DNA from: Streptomyces sp. NRRL F-525
GTDB taxonomy: Bacteria > Actinomycetota > Actinomycetes > Streptomycetales > Streptomycetaceae
Assembly: GCF_000716605.1 (NCBI RefSeq)
Contig: NZ_JNXE01000028.1
Span: 73,419-137,418 of the forward strand
Direction: 5' to 3'
Length of the DNA: 64,000 nucleotides
Of the stretch, positions 45,680-54,542 are shown piece after piece. A program made the position numbers and the translations under genes. The notes beneath the pieces were generated by a model. It saw only the letters and a list, made by a program, of their open reading frames with translations, had not been told where the DNA came from and ran no database searches. Positions within the stretch are counted from its first letter, which is position 1, and every line of letters starts with the position of its first letter.

Positions 45680-46267
45680 ATGACCTCGAAAGAGACCCGT
45701 GCCATTACCGATCTGGGCACGCTCAAGGCATTCGCGCACCCGTTGCGCGTCAAGCTGTACCGGGCGCTGTACGTGGCTCGTACCGCGACCGCGTCGCAGC
45801 TGGCCGACCAGGTCGACGAGGCCGTGTCGCTGGTCAGTTACCACCTGCGCAAGCTCGCCGAGCACGGGCTCATCGAGGAGGCCGAGCGGCAGGGGGAGGA
45901 CGGCCGGGAGCGCTGGTGGCGGCCGGCCTCGGAGAGCCTGACCGTGCGGCACGAGGACGTCAAGGACGCGCCCGAGAAGCTCGCGGCGCAAGGCGCGCTC
46001 ACCCGGATCCTGCTGGAGCAGCGCGTCGACCTCTACCGGCGCCACCTCGACGAGTCCGAGTCCTGGAACGACGAGTGGCGCTCGGCCGGCTTCGAGAGCG
46101 AGTACCTCCCGCGTCTGAACGCGTCCGAACTCGCCGAACTCCAGGTCGAGTTGGACACCCTGATCCACAAGTACCAGGCCAGGGGAAGAGCCGCCGAGGC
46201 GGCGGGCGACACCCAGGGCCGCGAGAACGTCGCCATCCACCTGTACGGCTTCCCGTTCCGCACCTGA
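45680..46267 (+). CDS. ArsR/HTH_20-type winged-helix transcriptional regulator
   Basis: A 195-aa regulator. The winged-helix domain is at residues ~10-95: KAFAHPLRVKLYRALYVARTATASQLADQVDEAVSLVSYHLRKLAEHGLIEEAE. The C-terminal half (TRILLEQRVDLYRRHLDESESW onward) is a helical ligand or dimer domain. No cysteine metal site of classical ArsR is present, so a small-molecule ligand is more likely. ATG 45680 is chosen because the frame upstream runs through the operator. The MFS gene starts 14 bases downstream, which is the probable target of regulation along with its own gene. Confidence 0.9.
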   Translation: MTSKETRAITDLGTLKAFAHPLRVKLYRALYVARTATASQLADQVDEAVSLVSYHLRKLAEHGLIEEAERQGEDGRERWWRPASESLTVRHEDVKDAPEKLAAQGALTRILLEQRVDLYRRHLDESESWNDEWRSAGFESEYLPRLNASELAELQVELDTLIHKYQARGRAAEAAGDTQGRENVAIHLYGFPFRT

Positions 46268-46281
46268 GAGGACGATCTCCC

Positions 46282-47631
46282 GTGACCGGCACCCTCATAG
46301 TCCCCGGCACAGTCACCCACAGACCCGCCCACCGCGACCCCAACGTCCTGCGCTGGCTCGGTGCGTACACGGCGTCCATGGTCGGCGACAGCGTGTACTA
46401 CATCGCCCTGTCCTGGGCGGCCGTACAGCAGGGCTCGCCCGCACAGGCCGGGGTCGTGATGGCGGTCAGTGCCGTGCCGCGGGCTCTGTTGATGCTGGGC
46501 GGGGGAGTGGTCGCCGACCGGTTCGGGCCGCGCCGGGTGGTCATCGGGAGCGACATGGTGCGCTGCGCGGCGGTGCTGGCGGTGGCCGCGCTGCTGTTCC
46601 TGACGAGCCCGGGACTGTGGCCGCTGGCGCTGCTCGCCGTGGTGTTCGGGACGGTCGACGCGGTGTTCATGCCGGCGGTGGGCGCACTCCCCGCGCGCGT
46701 GACGAGCCGCGACCAACTCGCGCGCGTGCAGGGCATGCGGGGAATAGGCATCCGCTTCGCGAGCATCGTCGGCGCCCCGCTCGGCGGCCTCGGCGTCGCG
46801 ATCGGCGGCGCGGCGGCGGCGTTCGCGTTCGCCGGGCTGCTGATCGCGGTGTCGGTGCCGCTGCTGATCTCCGTACGGATACGGGAACTGCCTGCCGACG
46901 ACAAGGCCTGCGCGCGCGGCGGGACCGCCGGTGCGGGTGAGGCCGCGGGCGGTCCTGGCGCGTCACCCGGCGCAGGAGTCGTCGGCACCGCCGCCCCCGA
47001 CAAGGCCGACACCCACCCCACCACCCCGCTCGGCGACCTCCGGGCCGGCCTGCGCTACATCCGCGGCCACCGCGTCCTCGCCCCGCTGATGCTGGCCATC
47101 GCGCTCGGCGACCTCGGTTTCGTGGGCCCGCTCAACGTGGGCCTGACCCTGCTCGCGGACGAGCGCGGGTGGGGCGCGTCGGGCATGGGCTGGGTGCTCT
47201 CCGGCTTCGGGACGGGCGCCGGGGCCGCCGCGCTGCTGCTGGCCGTACGGGGACGGCTCCCGCACGCCGGGCACGTCGTCGGCTGGGCGTGCCTCGCGGG
47301 CTCCGTCGCGATCGGCGCCCTGGCCTTCGTCCCGAACGTCCTCGGGGCGGTCGGGGTGGCCCTGCTCATCGGGCTGCTGGCCGGCCTCAGCGGCGCGATG
47401 TGCGGGGCCCTGCTGCAGACTCGGGCCGACCCCGCCTACCTCGGCCGTGTCACCGCCGTCTCCAGCCTGGTCAGCCTCGGCTTCGCCCCGCTCAGCATGC
47501 CGCTGTCGGCCGCCGCGATCGGGGCGTGGGGCACCGGCCCGGTGTTCGTCGGCAGCGCGGTGGTCTGCGGGCTGGGCGGGGTCGTAGCGCTGTGCGTGCG
47601 GGACCTGCGGCGGGCCGAACTCCCCGGCTGA
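46282..47631 (+). CDS. MFS transporter (DHA3-type efflux)
   Basis: Major facilitator protein of 449 aa with about 12 helices in two halves joined by an Ala/Gly/Pro-rich loop (about residues 200-250). WLGAYTASMVGDSVYYIALSW starts TM1 and GGGVVADRFGPRRVVI is the loop 2-3 motif A. RVTSRDQLARVQGMRGIGIRFAS is typical of the DHA3/enterobactin-exporter-like group. GTG 46282. It is probably controlled by the adjacent ArsR-type protein. Exported substrate unknown. Confidence 0.9.
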   Translation: MTGTLIVPGTVTHRPAHRDPNVLRWLGAYTASMVGDSVYYIALSWAAVQQGSPAQAGVVMAVSAVPRALLMLGGGVVADRFGPRRVVIGSDMVRCAAVLAVAALLFLTSPGLWPLALLAVVFGTVDAVFMPAVGALPARVTSRDQLARVQGMRGIGIRFASIVGAPLGGLGVAIGGAAAAFAFAGLLIAVSVPLLISVRIRELPADDKACARGGTAGAGEAAGGPGASPGAGVVGTAAPDKADTHPTTPLGDLRAGLRYIRGHRVLAPLMLAIALGDLGFVGPLNVGLTLLADERGWGASGMGWVLSGFGTGAGAAALLLAVRGRLPHAGHVVGWACLAGSVAIGALAFVPNVLGAVGVALLIGLLAGLSGAMCGALLQTRADPAYLGRVTAVSSLVSLGFAPLSMPLSAAAIGAWGTGPVFVGSAVVCGLGGVVALCVRDLRRAELPG

Positions 47632-47671
47632 CCCGCCCAGTTGACGACCGGGCCGCCCTGCGACCGCAGGC

Positions 47672-48307
47672 TCAGATCCCCAGCTGCTTGGCCTCCTGGA
47701 GCTTGGCGATGGCGTTCTCGTCGCCGTCCAGTGCCACCTTGGCCACGCTCTGCCGCCCGTGCGCGAACAGCAGCAGCTCCGAGGGCTCACCGGTCACCGT
47801 CACGACCGGCGCCCCCTTGTGGGCGACCGCCGTCTGCCCGTCCGGGCGGCGCAGCACCAGCCCGGTCGGCGCGGTGCGGCCCATCAGCCGGGCCATCCGC
47901 TCCAGACGGGACCACAGCGCGTCCTGGAACACCGGGTCCAGCTCGCGCGGCGTCCACTCCGGCTGAGCCCGCCGTACGTCCTCCGTGTGGACGTAGAACT
48001 CGACCGTGTTGGACGCCTCGTCGAGCTGCTTGAGCTGGAACGGCGAGAAGCGCGGCGGGCCCGTACGGATCAGCTGGATCAGCTCCTCGTACGGCTTCGC
48101 CGCGAACTCCGTCATCACCCGCTCCAGCCGCGGCGCGAGCTGCTTGATCATGATGCCGCCGGCGGCGTCGGCACGGCGCTCGCGCACCACGACGTGCGCG
48201 GCGAGGTCACGGGTCCGCCACCCCTCGCAGAGAGTCGGGGCGTCCGGGCCCGCGGTCTCCAGGAGATCGGCGAGAAGAAGTCGTTCACGCTTGGCGAAGG
48301 TCGACAT
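47672..48307 (-). CDS. TIGR03085-family DinB-like metal-binding protein
   Basis: A 211-aa member of the actinobacterial TIGR03085 group, related to mycothiol-dependent maleylpyruvate isomerases (DinB-2 fold). The typical N-terminus is [38 protein letters not shown], with one metal-binding His; [16 protein letters not shown] supplies another. A C-terminal domain follows ([22 protein letters not shown]). It may use mycothiol, the actinobacterial thiol; this is inferred from the family. It lies on the opposite strand between the MFS gene and hisI. Confidence 0.87.
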   Translation of the reverse strand: MSTFAKRERLLLADLLETAGPDAPTLCEGWRTRDLAAHVVVRERRADAAGGIMIKQLAPRLERVMTEFAAKPYEELIQLIRTGPPRFSPFQLKQLDEASNTVEFYVHTEDVRRAQPEWTPRELDPVFQDALWSRLERMARLMGRTAPTGLVLRRPDGQTAVAHKGAPVVTVTGEPSELLLFAHGRQSVAKVALDGDENAIAKLQEAKQLGI

Positions 48308-48389
48308 ACCGTCAGCCTACGACCGCCGCCCAAGTCCGCACAGTGGACGCCCGGCCAGGACTGTCAGTGGGGCGCGGCACAATGGCCCC

Positions 48390-48824
48390 ATGACCAGCAC
48401 GCCCCAGCCCAGCAGCCTCGACCCCGAGATCGCCGCCCGCCTCAAGCGCAGCGCCGACGGGCTCGTCCCCGCGATCGCCCAGCAGTACGACACCGGTGAG
48501 GTGCTCATGCTCGGCTGGATGGACGACGAGGCGCTGCATCGCACCCTGACGACGGGCCGCTGCACGTACTGGTCCCGCAGCCGCCGGGAGTACTGGGTCA
48601 AGGGCGACACGTCCGGCCACTTCCAGCACGTCAAGTCCGTCGCCCTGGACTGCGACGCCGACACGGTCCTCGTGAAGGTCGACCAGATCGGCGCCGCCTG
48701 CCACACCGGCGACCGCACCTGCTTCGACGCGGACGTGCTTCTCAAAGAAGACCTCGAAGGAGACTTCAACGAAGGCCTTCTTAAAGAAGGTGCTGATTCC
48801 GACACCCCCGCCTCGGATCAGTAG
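48390..48824 (+). CDS. hisI: Phosphoribosyl-AMP cyclohydrolase
   Basis: Zinc enzyme for the third step of histidine synthesis (opening the adenine ring of PR-AMP). [52 protein letters not shown] and [12 protein letters not shown] carry the metal ligands and substrate residues. 144 aa. It is separate from the main his operon and leads directly into trpE (11 bases). The C-terminal ~25 residues (from about [18 protein letters not shown]) are unusual: the DNA is A-rich for this genome and contains short palindromes. Confidence 0.95.
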   Translation: MTSTPQPSSLDPEIAARLKRSADGLVPAIAQQYDTGEVLMLGWMDDEALHRTLTTGRCTYWSRSRREYWVKGDTSGHFQHVKSVALDCDADTVLVKVDQIGAACHTGDRTCFDADVLLKEDLEGDFNEGLLKEGADSDTPASDQ

Positions 48825-48835
48825 GGTCAGCCGCC

Positions 48836-50314
48836 ATGGACCTCGAGACGTTCCGCAAGCTGGCCACCGACCGTCGCGTCATTCCGGTCACCCGCAAGCT
48901 CCTCGCCGACGGCGACACCCCGGTCGCGCTCTACCGCAAACTGGCCGCGGAGCGCCCCGGCACCTTCCTCCTGGAGTCCGCGGAGAACGGCCGCTCCTGG
49001 TCCCGTTATTCGTTCGTGGGCGTGCGCAGTGCCGCCACCCTGACCTCCCGCGACGGGCAGGCCCACTGGCTCGGCACCCCGCCCGTGGGCGTCCCGGCCG
49101 ACGGCGACCCGCTCGCCGCCCTGCGCGCGACCATCGAGACCCTGCACACCCCCCACCAGGAGGGCCTGCCGCCCTTCACCGGCGGGATGGTCGGCTATCT
49201 CGGCTACGACATCGTCCGCCGCCTGGAGAAGATCGGCCCGGGCGAGCGCGACGACCTCAAGCTCCCCGAGCTGACCATGCTCCTCACCAGCGACCTCGCC
49301 GTGATGGACCACTGGGAGGGCTCGGTCCTGCTGATCGCCAACGCGATCAACCACAACGACCTCGACACCGGCGTCGACGAGGCCTACGCGGACGCGATCG
49401 CCCGCCTCGACGCCATGGAGGCGGACCTCTCCCGCGCGGTGGCCCAGCCGCCCGCCCAGCTCCCGCCCTCCGAGCTGCCCGAGTACACCGCGCTGTGGGG
49501 CGGCCCCGACTTCAAGGAGGCCGTCGAGGACATCAAGGAGCGCATCCGCGCGGGCGAGGCCTTCCAGGTCGTCCCCTCGCAGCGCTTCGAAACCCCGTGC
49601 ACGGCAAGCGCGTTGGACGTCTACCGGGTCCTTCGGGCGACCAACCCGTCCCCGTACATGTACCTGTTCCGCTTCGACGGCTTCGACGTCGTCGGCTCCT
49701 CCCCCGAGGCCCTCGTCAAGGTCGAGGACGGCCGCGCGATGGTCCACCCCATTGCCGGGACCCGGCACCGCGGGGCCACCCCGCAGGAGGACCAGGCCCT
49801 CGCCGACGAACTCCTCGCCGACCCCAAGGAGCGTGCCGAGCACCTCATGCTGGTCGACCTCGGGCGTAACGATTTGGGCAGGGTCTGCGAGCCCGGCTCG
49901 GTCGAGGTCGTCGACTTCATGTCCGTCGAGCGCTACTCCCACGTGATGCACATCGTCTCGACGGTCACCGGCCGCGTGGCCCCCGGCCGTACCGCCTTCG
50001 ACGTCCTCACGGCCTGCTTTCCGGCCGGCACCCTCTCCGGCGCGCCTAAGCCCCGCGCGATGCAGATCATCGACGAACTGGAGCCGTCCAGAAGGGGGTT
50101 GTACGGCGGCTGCGTCGGCTACCTCGACTTCGCGGGCGACTCCGACACCGCCATCGCCATCCGTACGGCCCTCCTCCGCGACGGCACCGCCTACGTCCAG
50201 GCGGGCGCCGGCATCGTCGCCGACTCGGACCCCGAGATGGAGGACCAGGAGTGCCGCAACAAGGCGGCGGCGGTCCTCCGCGCCGTGCACACGGCGAACC
50301 GGCTCGGGCAATAG
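48836..50314 (+). CDS. trpE: Anthranilate synthase component I
   Basis: Chorismate-using subunit of anthranilate synthase, first step of tryptophan synthesis. The feedback-inhibition segment [18 protein letters not shown] lies near residue 42, and the chorismate domain has [63 protein letters not shown] and [11 protein letters not shown]. 492 aa; no TrpG domain is fused, so the glutaminase is encoded elsewhere. It starts at ATG 48836, only 11 bases after hisI, which leaves no room for a separate leader-peptide attenuator. Confidence 0.96.
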   Translation: MDLETFRKLATDRRVIPVTRKLLADGDTPVALYRKLAAERPGTFLLESAENGRSWSRYSFVGVRSAATLTSRDGQAHWLGTPPVGVPADGDPLAALRATIETLHTPHQEGLPPFTGGMVGYLGYDIVRRLEKIGPGERDDLKLPELTMLLTSDLAVMDHWEGSVLLIANAINHNDLDTGVDEAYADAIARLDAMEADLSRAVAQPPAQLPPSELPEYTALWGGPDFKEAVEDIKERIRAGEAFQVVPSQRFETPCTASALDVYRVLRATNPSPYMYLFRFDGFDVVGSSPEALVKVEDGRAMVHPIAGTRHRGATPQEDQALADELLADPKERAEHLMLVDLGRNDLGRVCEPGSVEVVDFMSVERYSHVMHIVSTVTGRVAPGRTAFDVLTACFPAGTLSGAPKPRAMQIIDELEPSRRGLYGGCVGYLDFAGDSDTAIAIRTALLRDGTAYVQAGAGIVADSDPEMEDQECRNKAAAVLRAVHTANRLGQ

Positions 50315-50366
50315 GACGAGGGTCATATGAACCCCGGGTGACAGTTCGCCCGGGGTTGGAGCGATA

Positions 50367-51008
50367 GTGGACTCCGTGACTGCTGCTGTTCCTCACCCCC
50401 GTTCCGAAGGCGAAGGCCCCGCGCGTGCCGGCCGCCGCAGCCTCGCCGTGGCCCTGCTGAGCGGTGCGCTCGGCGCGGCCGTGGCGCTGCTGGCCACCCG
50501 TCAGCGCTGGTCGATGGGGACCGCGACGGTGGCCGGCGACGCGTTCCCGCTGTCCGCCAAGGGCAGCGACGTCACGGGCGTGCCCGCGGCGCTCGCCATA
50601 GTGGGCCTCGCCGCGCTCGTCGCCGTCTTCGCCGTCCGCCGGACCGGCCGCTTCGCGGTCTCCGCCCTTCTCGCGCTCTCCGGCGCGGGCATCGTCGCCG
50701 CGGCGCTTCTCGGCGCGACGGACAGCTCCGCGCTGGACGACAAGGCCGCGCAGGCCTCCGGCGATACCTCGTCCGTCGTGCACGCCTTCGACCACACTGC
50801 CTGGCCGTACGTTGCTGCGGTGGGCGGCGGCCTGATCCTGCTGGCTGGTCTGCTCGCCCTCCTCTATGGTCGCCGTTGGCCCGCGATGTCGGGCCGGTAC
50901 GAGCGCAATGGCACGCCTCGCCCCCGGCGGGCTCCGGTGGTGGACCCCGATCGGCCTGAGGACATCTGGAAGGCCTTGGACCGCGGTGAGGACCCCACCG
51001 GGGCGTAA
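50367..51008 (+). CDS. Trp-biosynthesis-associated membrane protein (TIGR02234 family)
   Basis: A 213-aa membrane protein of the TIGR02234 family, found only next to trp genes in actinobacteria. Four hydrophobic helices are seen (about residues 24-44, 69-90, 95-117 and 148-172), with an outer loop carrying RQRWSMGTATVAGDAFPLSAKGSDVTG. The C-terminus is basic and ends with DPDRPEDIWKALDRGEDP. GTG 50367 or GTG 50376 starts it, 52 bases after trpE. Role unknown; a tryptophan transporter or sensor has been a natural guess. Confidence 0.87.
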   Translation: MDSVTAAVPHPRSEGEGPARAGRRSLAVALLSGALGAAVALLATRQRWSMGTATVAGDAFPLSAKGSDVTGVPAALAIVGLAALVAVFAVRRTGRFAVSALLALSGAGIVAAALLGATDSSALDDKAAQASGDTSSVVHAFDHTAWPYVAAVGGGLILLAGLLALLYGRRWPAMSGRYERNGTPRPRRAPVVDPDRPEDIWKALDRGEDPTGA

Positions 51009-51048
51009 GCACTCCGTTGGGAGAGCAGGCGATGAGCGGGGCCGTCGG

Positions 51049-51098
51049 TTGACTGCGGCGGCGTCGTGGCTGGTCGCGCAGTTCCTCGCGCCCCTTTG
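51049..51098 (-). repeat. Dispersed ~50-bp Streptomyces repeat, copy 1 (minus orientation)
   Basis: Read on the minus strand, AGGGGCGCGAGGAACTGCGC is followed by GACCAGCC and, after a short variable part, CCGCAGTCAA. The same element occurs in plus orientation at 53146-53197. I know it as a very common intergenic repeat of Streptomyces. GCGCG and CGCGC parts can pair. It lies between the TIGR02234 gene and the HGxxPAAW-type gene. Confidence 0.75.
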
Positions 51099-51217
51099 GG
51101 GCGCTGCCGGCACCGGAGTAGACACGGGGGCACCCCGGAGCATCGCTTTCGCTCGCGTGCGGAACAATGAAGCGTGAGCGTCTGCTCACACACGTACACA
51201 GCAACGAGGAGCACGTC

Positions 51218-51466
51218 ATGGCGGGCAACAGCCACGGTCACACTTTGGCCGCCTGGACCGGTACCACCATCATCTTCATCGGGTTCCTGGTCGCCGGCGC
51301 CTTCATGGTGATGGCGCAGCCGGCCGGCTTCTGGGCCGGAATGGGGATCACGGTCGTCGGCGGCATCGTCGGCTGGGTCATGAGCGCGATGGGAATGGGC
51401 ATGCCCAAGGACCGTCCCCAGGACCTGACCGAGCTGCTCGGCAAGACGGCGCACGCCGACAGCTGA
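51218..51466 (+). CDS. Small membrane protein, HGxxPAAW family
   Basis: An 82-aa protein. NSHGHTLAAWTGTTIIFIGF corresponds to the HGxxPAAW motif (here HGHTLAAW) ahead of the first helix; a second helix is AGMGITVVGGIVGWVMSAMGMG, then a charged tail KDRPQDLTELLGK. ATG 51218 has CGAGGAG six bases before it; the frame open to 51167 is upstream sequence. It lies in the trpE-trpC interval, as in other Streptomyces. Function unknown. Confidence 0.85.
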   Translation: MAGNSHGHTLAAWTGTTIIFIGFLVAGAFMVMAQPAGFWAGMGITVVGGIVGWVMSAMGMGMPKDRPQDLTELLGKTAHADS

Positions 51467-51493
51467 GACGTGGCTGTCAGCCACCACTTCGTG

Positions 51494-51531
51494 GAGGGGC
51501 GGTCCCCCGGGAGCACCGGGAACCGCCCCTC
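51494..51531 (+). terminator. Hairpin after the HGxxPAAW-type gene
   Basis: A perfect 10-bp outer stem GAGGGGCGGT/ACCGCCCCTC (51494-51503 and 51522-51531) encloses a GC-rich loop that can pair further. It lies 28 bases after the stop codon and would end that transcript before the DUF2752 gene. Confidence 0.7.
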
Positions 51532-51567
51532 ACGCGCGCGTGCCGCACGAAAGGGCCAGGGGGCACA

Positions 51568-52026
51568 ATGCGAGACGTGAACGCCGACAGCCAGAGCGTG
51601 CCGAAGACACGCGCCCCCGGTTCCGCCTCCGTGCTGATGAACCGCGTCGCCGTACCCGCCGCCGTCCTCGCGGCCGTGGCCGGATCCTTCGCCTACGTCG
51701 GCGCGGTCGACCCGAACCAGCCCGGCCACTACCCCGTCTGCCCCCTGTACCGCCTCACCGGCCTGTACTGCCCCGGCTGCGGCGGCCTGCGCAGCGCGCA
51801 CGAGTTCATCCACGGCGACTTTCTCGCCGCGCTCCAGGACAACGCGATCGCCGTGGTGGGCTATCTGGCCTTCACGGTCGTATGGACCGTCTGGGTGGTC
51901 CGTGCGGCCCGCGGCAGGCCCGCGCGGATCGAACTCGGCCGGGTCCAGCTGTGGGGTCTGGGCGCGTTGGTGCTGGTCTTCACGGTTGTCCGGAACCTGC
52001 CGTTCGGTGGCTGGCTACATCCTTGA
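51568..52026 (+). CDS. DUF2752-family membrane protein
   Basis: A 152-aa protein of the DUF2752 family. The defining motif CPLYRLTGLYCPGCGGLRSAHEF, with CPxCGxxR, lies between an N-terminal helix (VAVPAAVLAAVAGSFAYV) and two further helices (AIAVVGYLAFTVVWTVWVV, LGALVLVFTVVRNLPF). The paired cysteines could bind metal or form disulfides. ATG 51568 or GTG 51577 is the start. It is the third small membrane protein between trpE and trpC. Function unknown. Confidence 0.88.
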   Translation: MRDVNADSQSVPKTRAPGSASVLMNRVAVPAAVLAAVAGSFAYVGAVDPNQPGHYPVCPLYRLTGLYCPGCGGLRSAHEFIHGDFLAALQDNAIAVVGYLAFTVVWTVWVVRAARGRPARIELGRVQLWGLGALVLVFTVVRNLPFGGWLHP

Positions 52027-52152
52027 TCAACCGACACATGTCCAGGTAGTGGGACCGGCGTCAACCGGATGCGAGGCCTACGCCTTCCTCCGGATACCAT
52101 CGTTGTCAGATGTGACCATGGCTTTTCCACCGTCCGGAAGGGGGCCGCTCGC

Positions 52153-52962
52153 GTGAGTGTGCTCGACGAGATCATCGACGGAGTCCGTGCCGACCTGGCG
52201 GAACGGCAGGCGCGCGTCAGCCTCGACGAGCTCAAGGAGCGCGCGGCGAAGGCTCCCGCGGCTAAGGACGGGGTCGCGGCCCTGCGCGGTGACGGCGTCA
52301 AGGTCATCTGCGAGGTCAAGCGCTCCAGCCCCTCCAAGGGCGCCCTGGCCGCGATCGCCGACCCGGCGGGCCTCGCCGCGGACTACGAGGCGGGCGGCGC
52401 CGCCGTCATCTCCGTCCTCACCGAACAGCGCCGCTTCGGCGGCTCGCTGGCCGACCTGGAGGCCGTCCGCGCCCGCGTGGACATCCCGGTCCTGCGCAAG
52501 GACTTCATCGTCACGTCGTACCAGCTCTGGGAGGCCCGGGCCTACGGCGCCGACCTCGCCCTGCTGATCGTCGCGGCCCTGGACCAGCCCGCCCTGGAGT
52601 CCCTCATCGAGCGCGCCGAGTCGATCGGACTCACGCCGATCGTCGAGGTCCACGACGAGGACGAGGTCGACCGCGCGGTCGACGCCGGCGCCAAGATCAT
52701 CGGCGTCAACGCCCGCAACCTCAAGACCCTCGAGGTCGACCGCGGCACCTTCGAGCGCGTCGCCCCCGAGATCCCCGACCACATCGTCAAGATCGCCGAG
52801 TCCGGCGTCCGCGGCCCCCACGACCTCATCGCCTACGCCAACGCAGGCGCCGACGCGGTCCTGGTGGGCGAGTCCCTGGTCACCGGCCGCGACCCCAAGT
52901 CAGCGGTCTCGGACCTGGTGGCGGCAGGCGAACACCCCGCACTCCGCCACGGCCGCAGCTGA
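52153..52962 (+). CDS. trpC: Indole-3-glycerol-phosphate synthase
   Basis: (beta/alpha)8 enzyme closing the indole ring of Cd[52 protein letters not shown] and [12 protein letters not shown] are the substrate and catalytic segments. 269 aa, monofunctional (no fused TrpF). GTG 52153 with GGAAGGGGG upstream is chosen; the frame to 52069 is leader. The 126-bp gap before it (52027-52152) may hold the trpC promoter. Confidence 0.97.
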   Translation: MSVLDEIIDGVRADLAERQARVSLDELKERAAKAPAAKDGVAALRGDGVKVICEVKRSSPSKGALAAIADPAGLAADYEAGGAAVISVLTEQRRFGGSLADLEAVRARVDIPVLRKDFIVTSYQLWEARAYGADLALLIVAALDQPALESLIERAESIGLTPIVEVHDEDEVDRAVDAGAKIIGVNARNLKTLEVDRGTFERVAPEIPDHIVKIAESGVRGPHDLIAYANAGADAVLVGESLVTGRDPKSAVSDLVAAGEHPALRHGRS

Positions 52963-52984
52963 TCACCCGCTAGGCTGCCTCCCG

Positions 52985-53200
52985 ATGACACTCACCCTGA
53001 CCCCCATGGACCGGCACGCCCGCCTCGCGCGCGGCTGCCGTCCGAGGGGTTGCCGTGCCCCCGCGAGGCGAGTTCACGGCCGTCGGGTGCGTTACGTCAT
53101 CGGTGACGAACCTGGGCAAGTAAACGGGCGCCGATGGCAACGGGCCTTTAGGGGCGCGGGGAACTGCGCGACCAGCCCCAACGGGCCCGCAGTCAACTAA
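52985..53200 (+). CDS. trpM: TrpM-like small protein between trpC and trpB
   Basis: A 71-aa very basic protein (MDRHARLARGCRPRGCRAPA, then RRVHGRRVRYVIGDEPGQVNG). In S. coelicolor the small gene at this place (trpX/trpM, about 63 aa) was reported to modulate tryptophan synthesis and development. ATG 52985 may be leaderless: TAGGCT (52971-52976) sits at -10 distance. ATG 53006 would give 64 aa. The last 18 residues (AFRGAGNCATSPNGPAVN) are encoded by a copy of a dispersed repeat, so only the first ~50 residues are likely ancestral. Confidence 0.75.
   Translation: MTLTLTPMDRHARLARGCRPRGCRAPARRVHGRRVRYVIGDEPGQVNGRRWQRAFRGAGNCATSPNGPAVN
53146..53197 (+). repeat. Dispersed ~50-bp Streptomyces repeat, copy 2 (plus orientation)
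   Basis: CTTTAGGGGCGCGGGGAACT, then GCGCGACCAGCCCCAACG, then GGCCCGCAGTCAA. It matches the element at 51049-51098 in opposite orientation, with few mismatches in the core. The trpM reading frame passes through it and stops at TAA just after it (53198-53200). Confidence 0.8.
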
Positions 53201-53258
53201 CTACCCCTGCCCCCACGGCGTTTAGTGTTTTTCCACAAACTCACCGTGAGGTTTCCGC

Positions 53259-54542
53259 ATGCCCAGCGAGTTCTTCATTCCCGACCCCGAGGGTCACATC
53301 CCCACCGCCGAGGGCTACTTCGGCGCGTTCGGCGGCAAGTTCATCCCGGAGGCCCTCGTCGCTGCCGTGGACGAGGTAGCCGTCGAGTACGACAAGGCCA
53401 AGCACGACCCCGAGTTCGCCCGCGAGTTGGACGACCTCCTCCTCAACTACACCGGCAGGCCAAGCGCGTTCACGGAGGTGCCCCGCTTCGCGGAACACGC
53501 GGGCGGCGCGAGGATCTTCCTCAAGCGCGAGGACCTGAACCACACCGGCTCCCACAAGATCAACAACGTCCTCGGCCAGGCCCTGCTCACCAAGCGCATG
53601 GGCAAGACCCGGGTCATCGCGGAGACCGGCGCCGGCCAACACGGCGTCGCGACCGCAACGGCCTGCGCCCTGTTCGGCCTCGAATGCACCATCTACATGG
53701 GCGAGATCGACACCCAGCGCCAGGCGCTGAACGTGGCCCGGATGCGCATGCTCGGCGCCGAGGTCATCGCCGTGAAGTCCGGCAGCCGCACCCTCAAGGA
53801 CGCGATCAACGAGGCGTTCCGCGACTGGGTCGCCAACGTCGACCGCACGCACTACCTCTTCGGCACGGTCGCAGGCCCGCACCCCTTCCCCGCCATGGTC
53901 CGCGACTTCCACCGGGTCATCGGCGTCGAGGCCCGCCGCCAGATCCTGGAGCGCGCCGGACGCCTCCCCGACGCGGCGATCGCGTGCGTCGGCGGCGGCT
54001 CGAACGCCATCGGCCTGTTCCACGCCTTCATCCCGGACACGGACGTACGCCTCATCGGCTGCGAGCCCGCCGGACACGGCGTCGAGACGGGCGAGCACGC
54101 GGCCACGCTGACCGCGGGCGAGCCCGGCATCCTGCACGGTTCGCGGTCCTACGTCCTCCAGGACGAGGAGGGCCAGATCACCGAGCCGTACTCGATCTCG
54201 GCCGGACTGGACTACCCCGGCATCGGCCCCGAGCACTCCTACCTCAAGGACAGCGGCCGCGGCGAGTACCGCGCGGTCACCGACGACGCGGCGATGCAGG
54301 CCCTGCGCCTGCTGTCGCGCACCGAGGGCATCATCCCGGCCATCGAGAGCGCCCACGCGCTCGCCGGTGCGCTGGAGGTCGGCAAGGAGCTGGGCAAGGA
54401 CGGGCTGATCGTCGTCAACCTGTCCGGGCGCGGCGACAAGGACATGGACACGGCCGCGCGGTACTTCGGCCTGTACGACACCGATGCCGAGGTCGCGGCG
54501 AACACCGCCGACGTCGCGGAGATCGAGGGGGACGCCAAGTGA
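53259..54542 (+). CDS. trpB: Tryptophan synthase beta chain
   Basis: PLP enzyme joining indole and serine, complexed with TrpA. The PLP-lysine lies in [20 protein letters not shown], the phosphate loop is [12 protein letters not shown], and [14 protein letters not shown] and [14 protein letters not shown] are conserved substrate segments. 427 aa with a short actinobacterial tail. ATG 53259 lies 58 bases after trpM, with GTGAGG close upstream. Its stop overlaps the trpA GTG (GTGA). Confidence 0.97.
   Translation: MPSEFFIPDPEGHIPTAEGYFGAFGGKFIPEALVAAVDEVAVEYDKAKHDPEFARELDDLLLNYTGRPSAFTEVPRFAEHAGGARIFLKREDLNHTGSHKINNVLGQALLTKRMGKTRVIAETGAGQHGVATATACALFGLECTIYMGEIDTQRQALNVARMRMLGAEVIAVKSGSRTLKDAINEAFRDWVANVDRTHYLFGTVAGPHPFPAMVRDFHRVIGVEARRQILERAGRLPDAAIACVGGGSNAIGLFHAFIPDTDVRLIGCEPAGHGVETGEHAATLTAGEPGILHGSRSYVLQDEEGQITEPYSISAGLDYPGIGPEHSYLKDSGRGEYRAVTDDAAMQALRLLSRTEGIIPAIESAHALAGALEVGKELGKDGLIVVNLSGRGDKDMDTAARYFGLYDTDAEVAANTADVAEIEGDAK

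Noticed and set aside
48825..48835. trp attenuator before trpE
   Set aside because: Only 11 bases separate hisI and trpE; no Trp-rich leader peptide can be read nearby.
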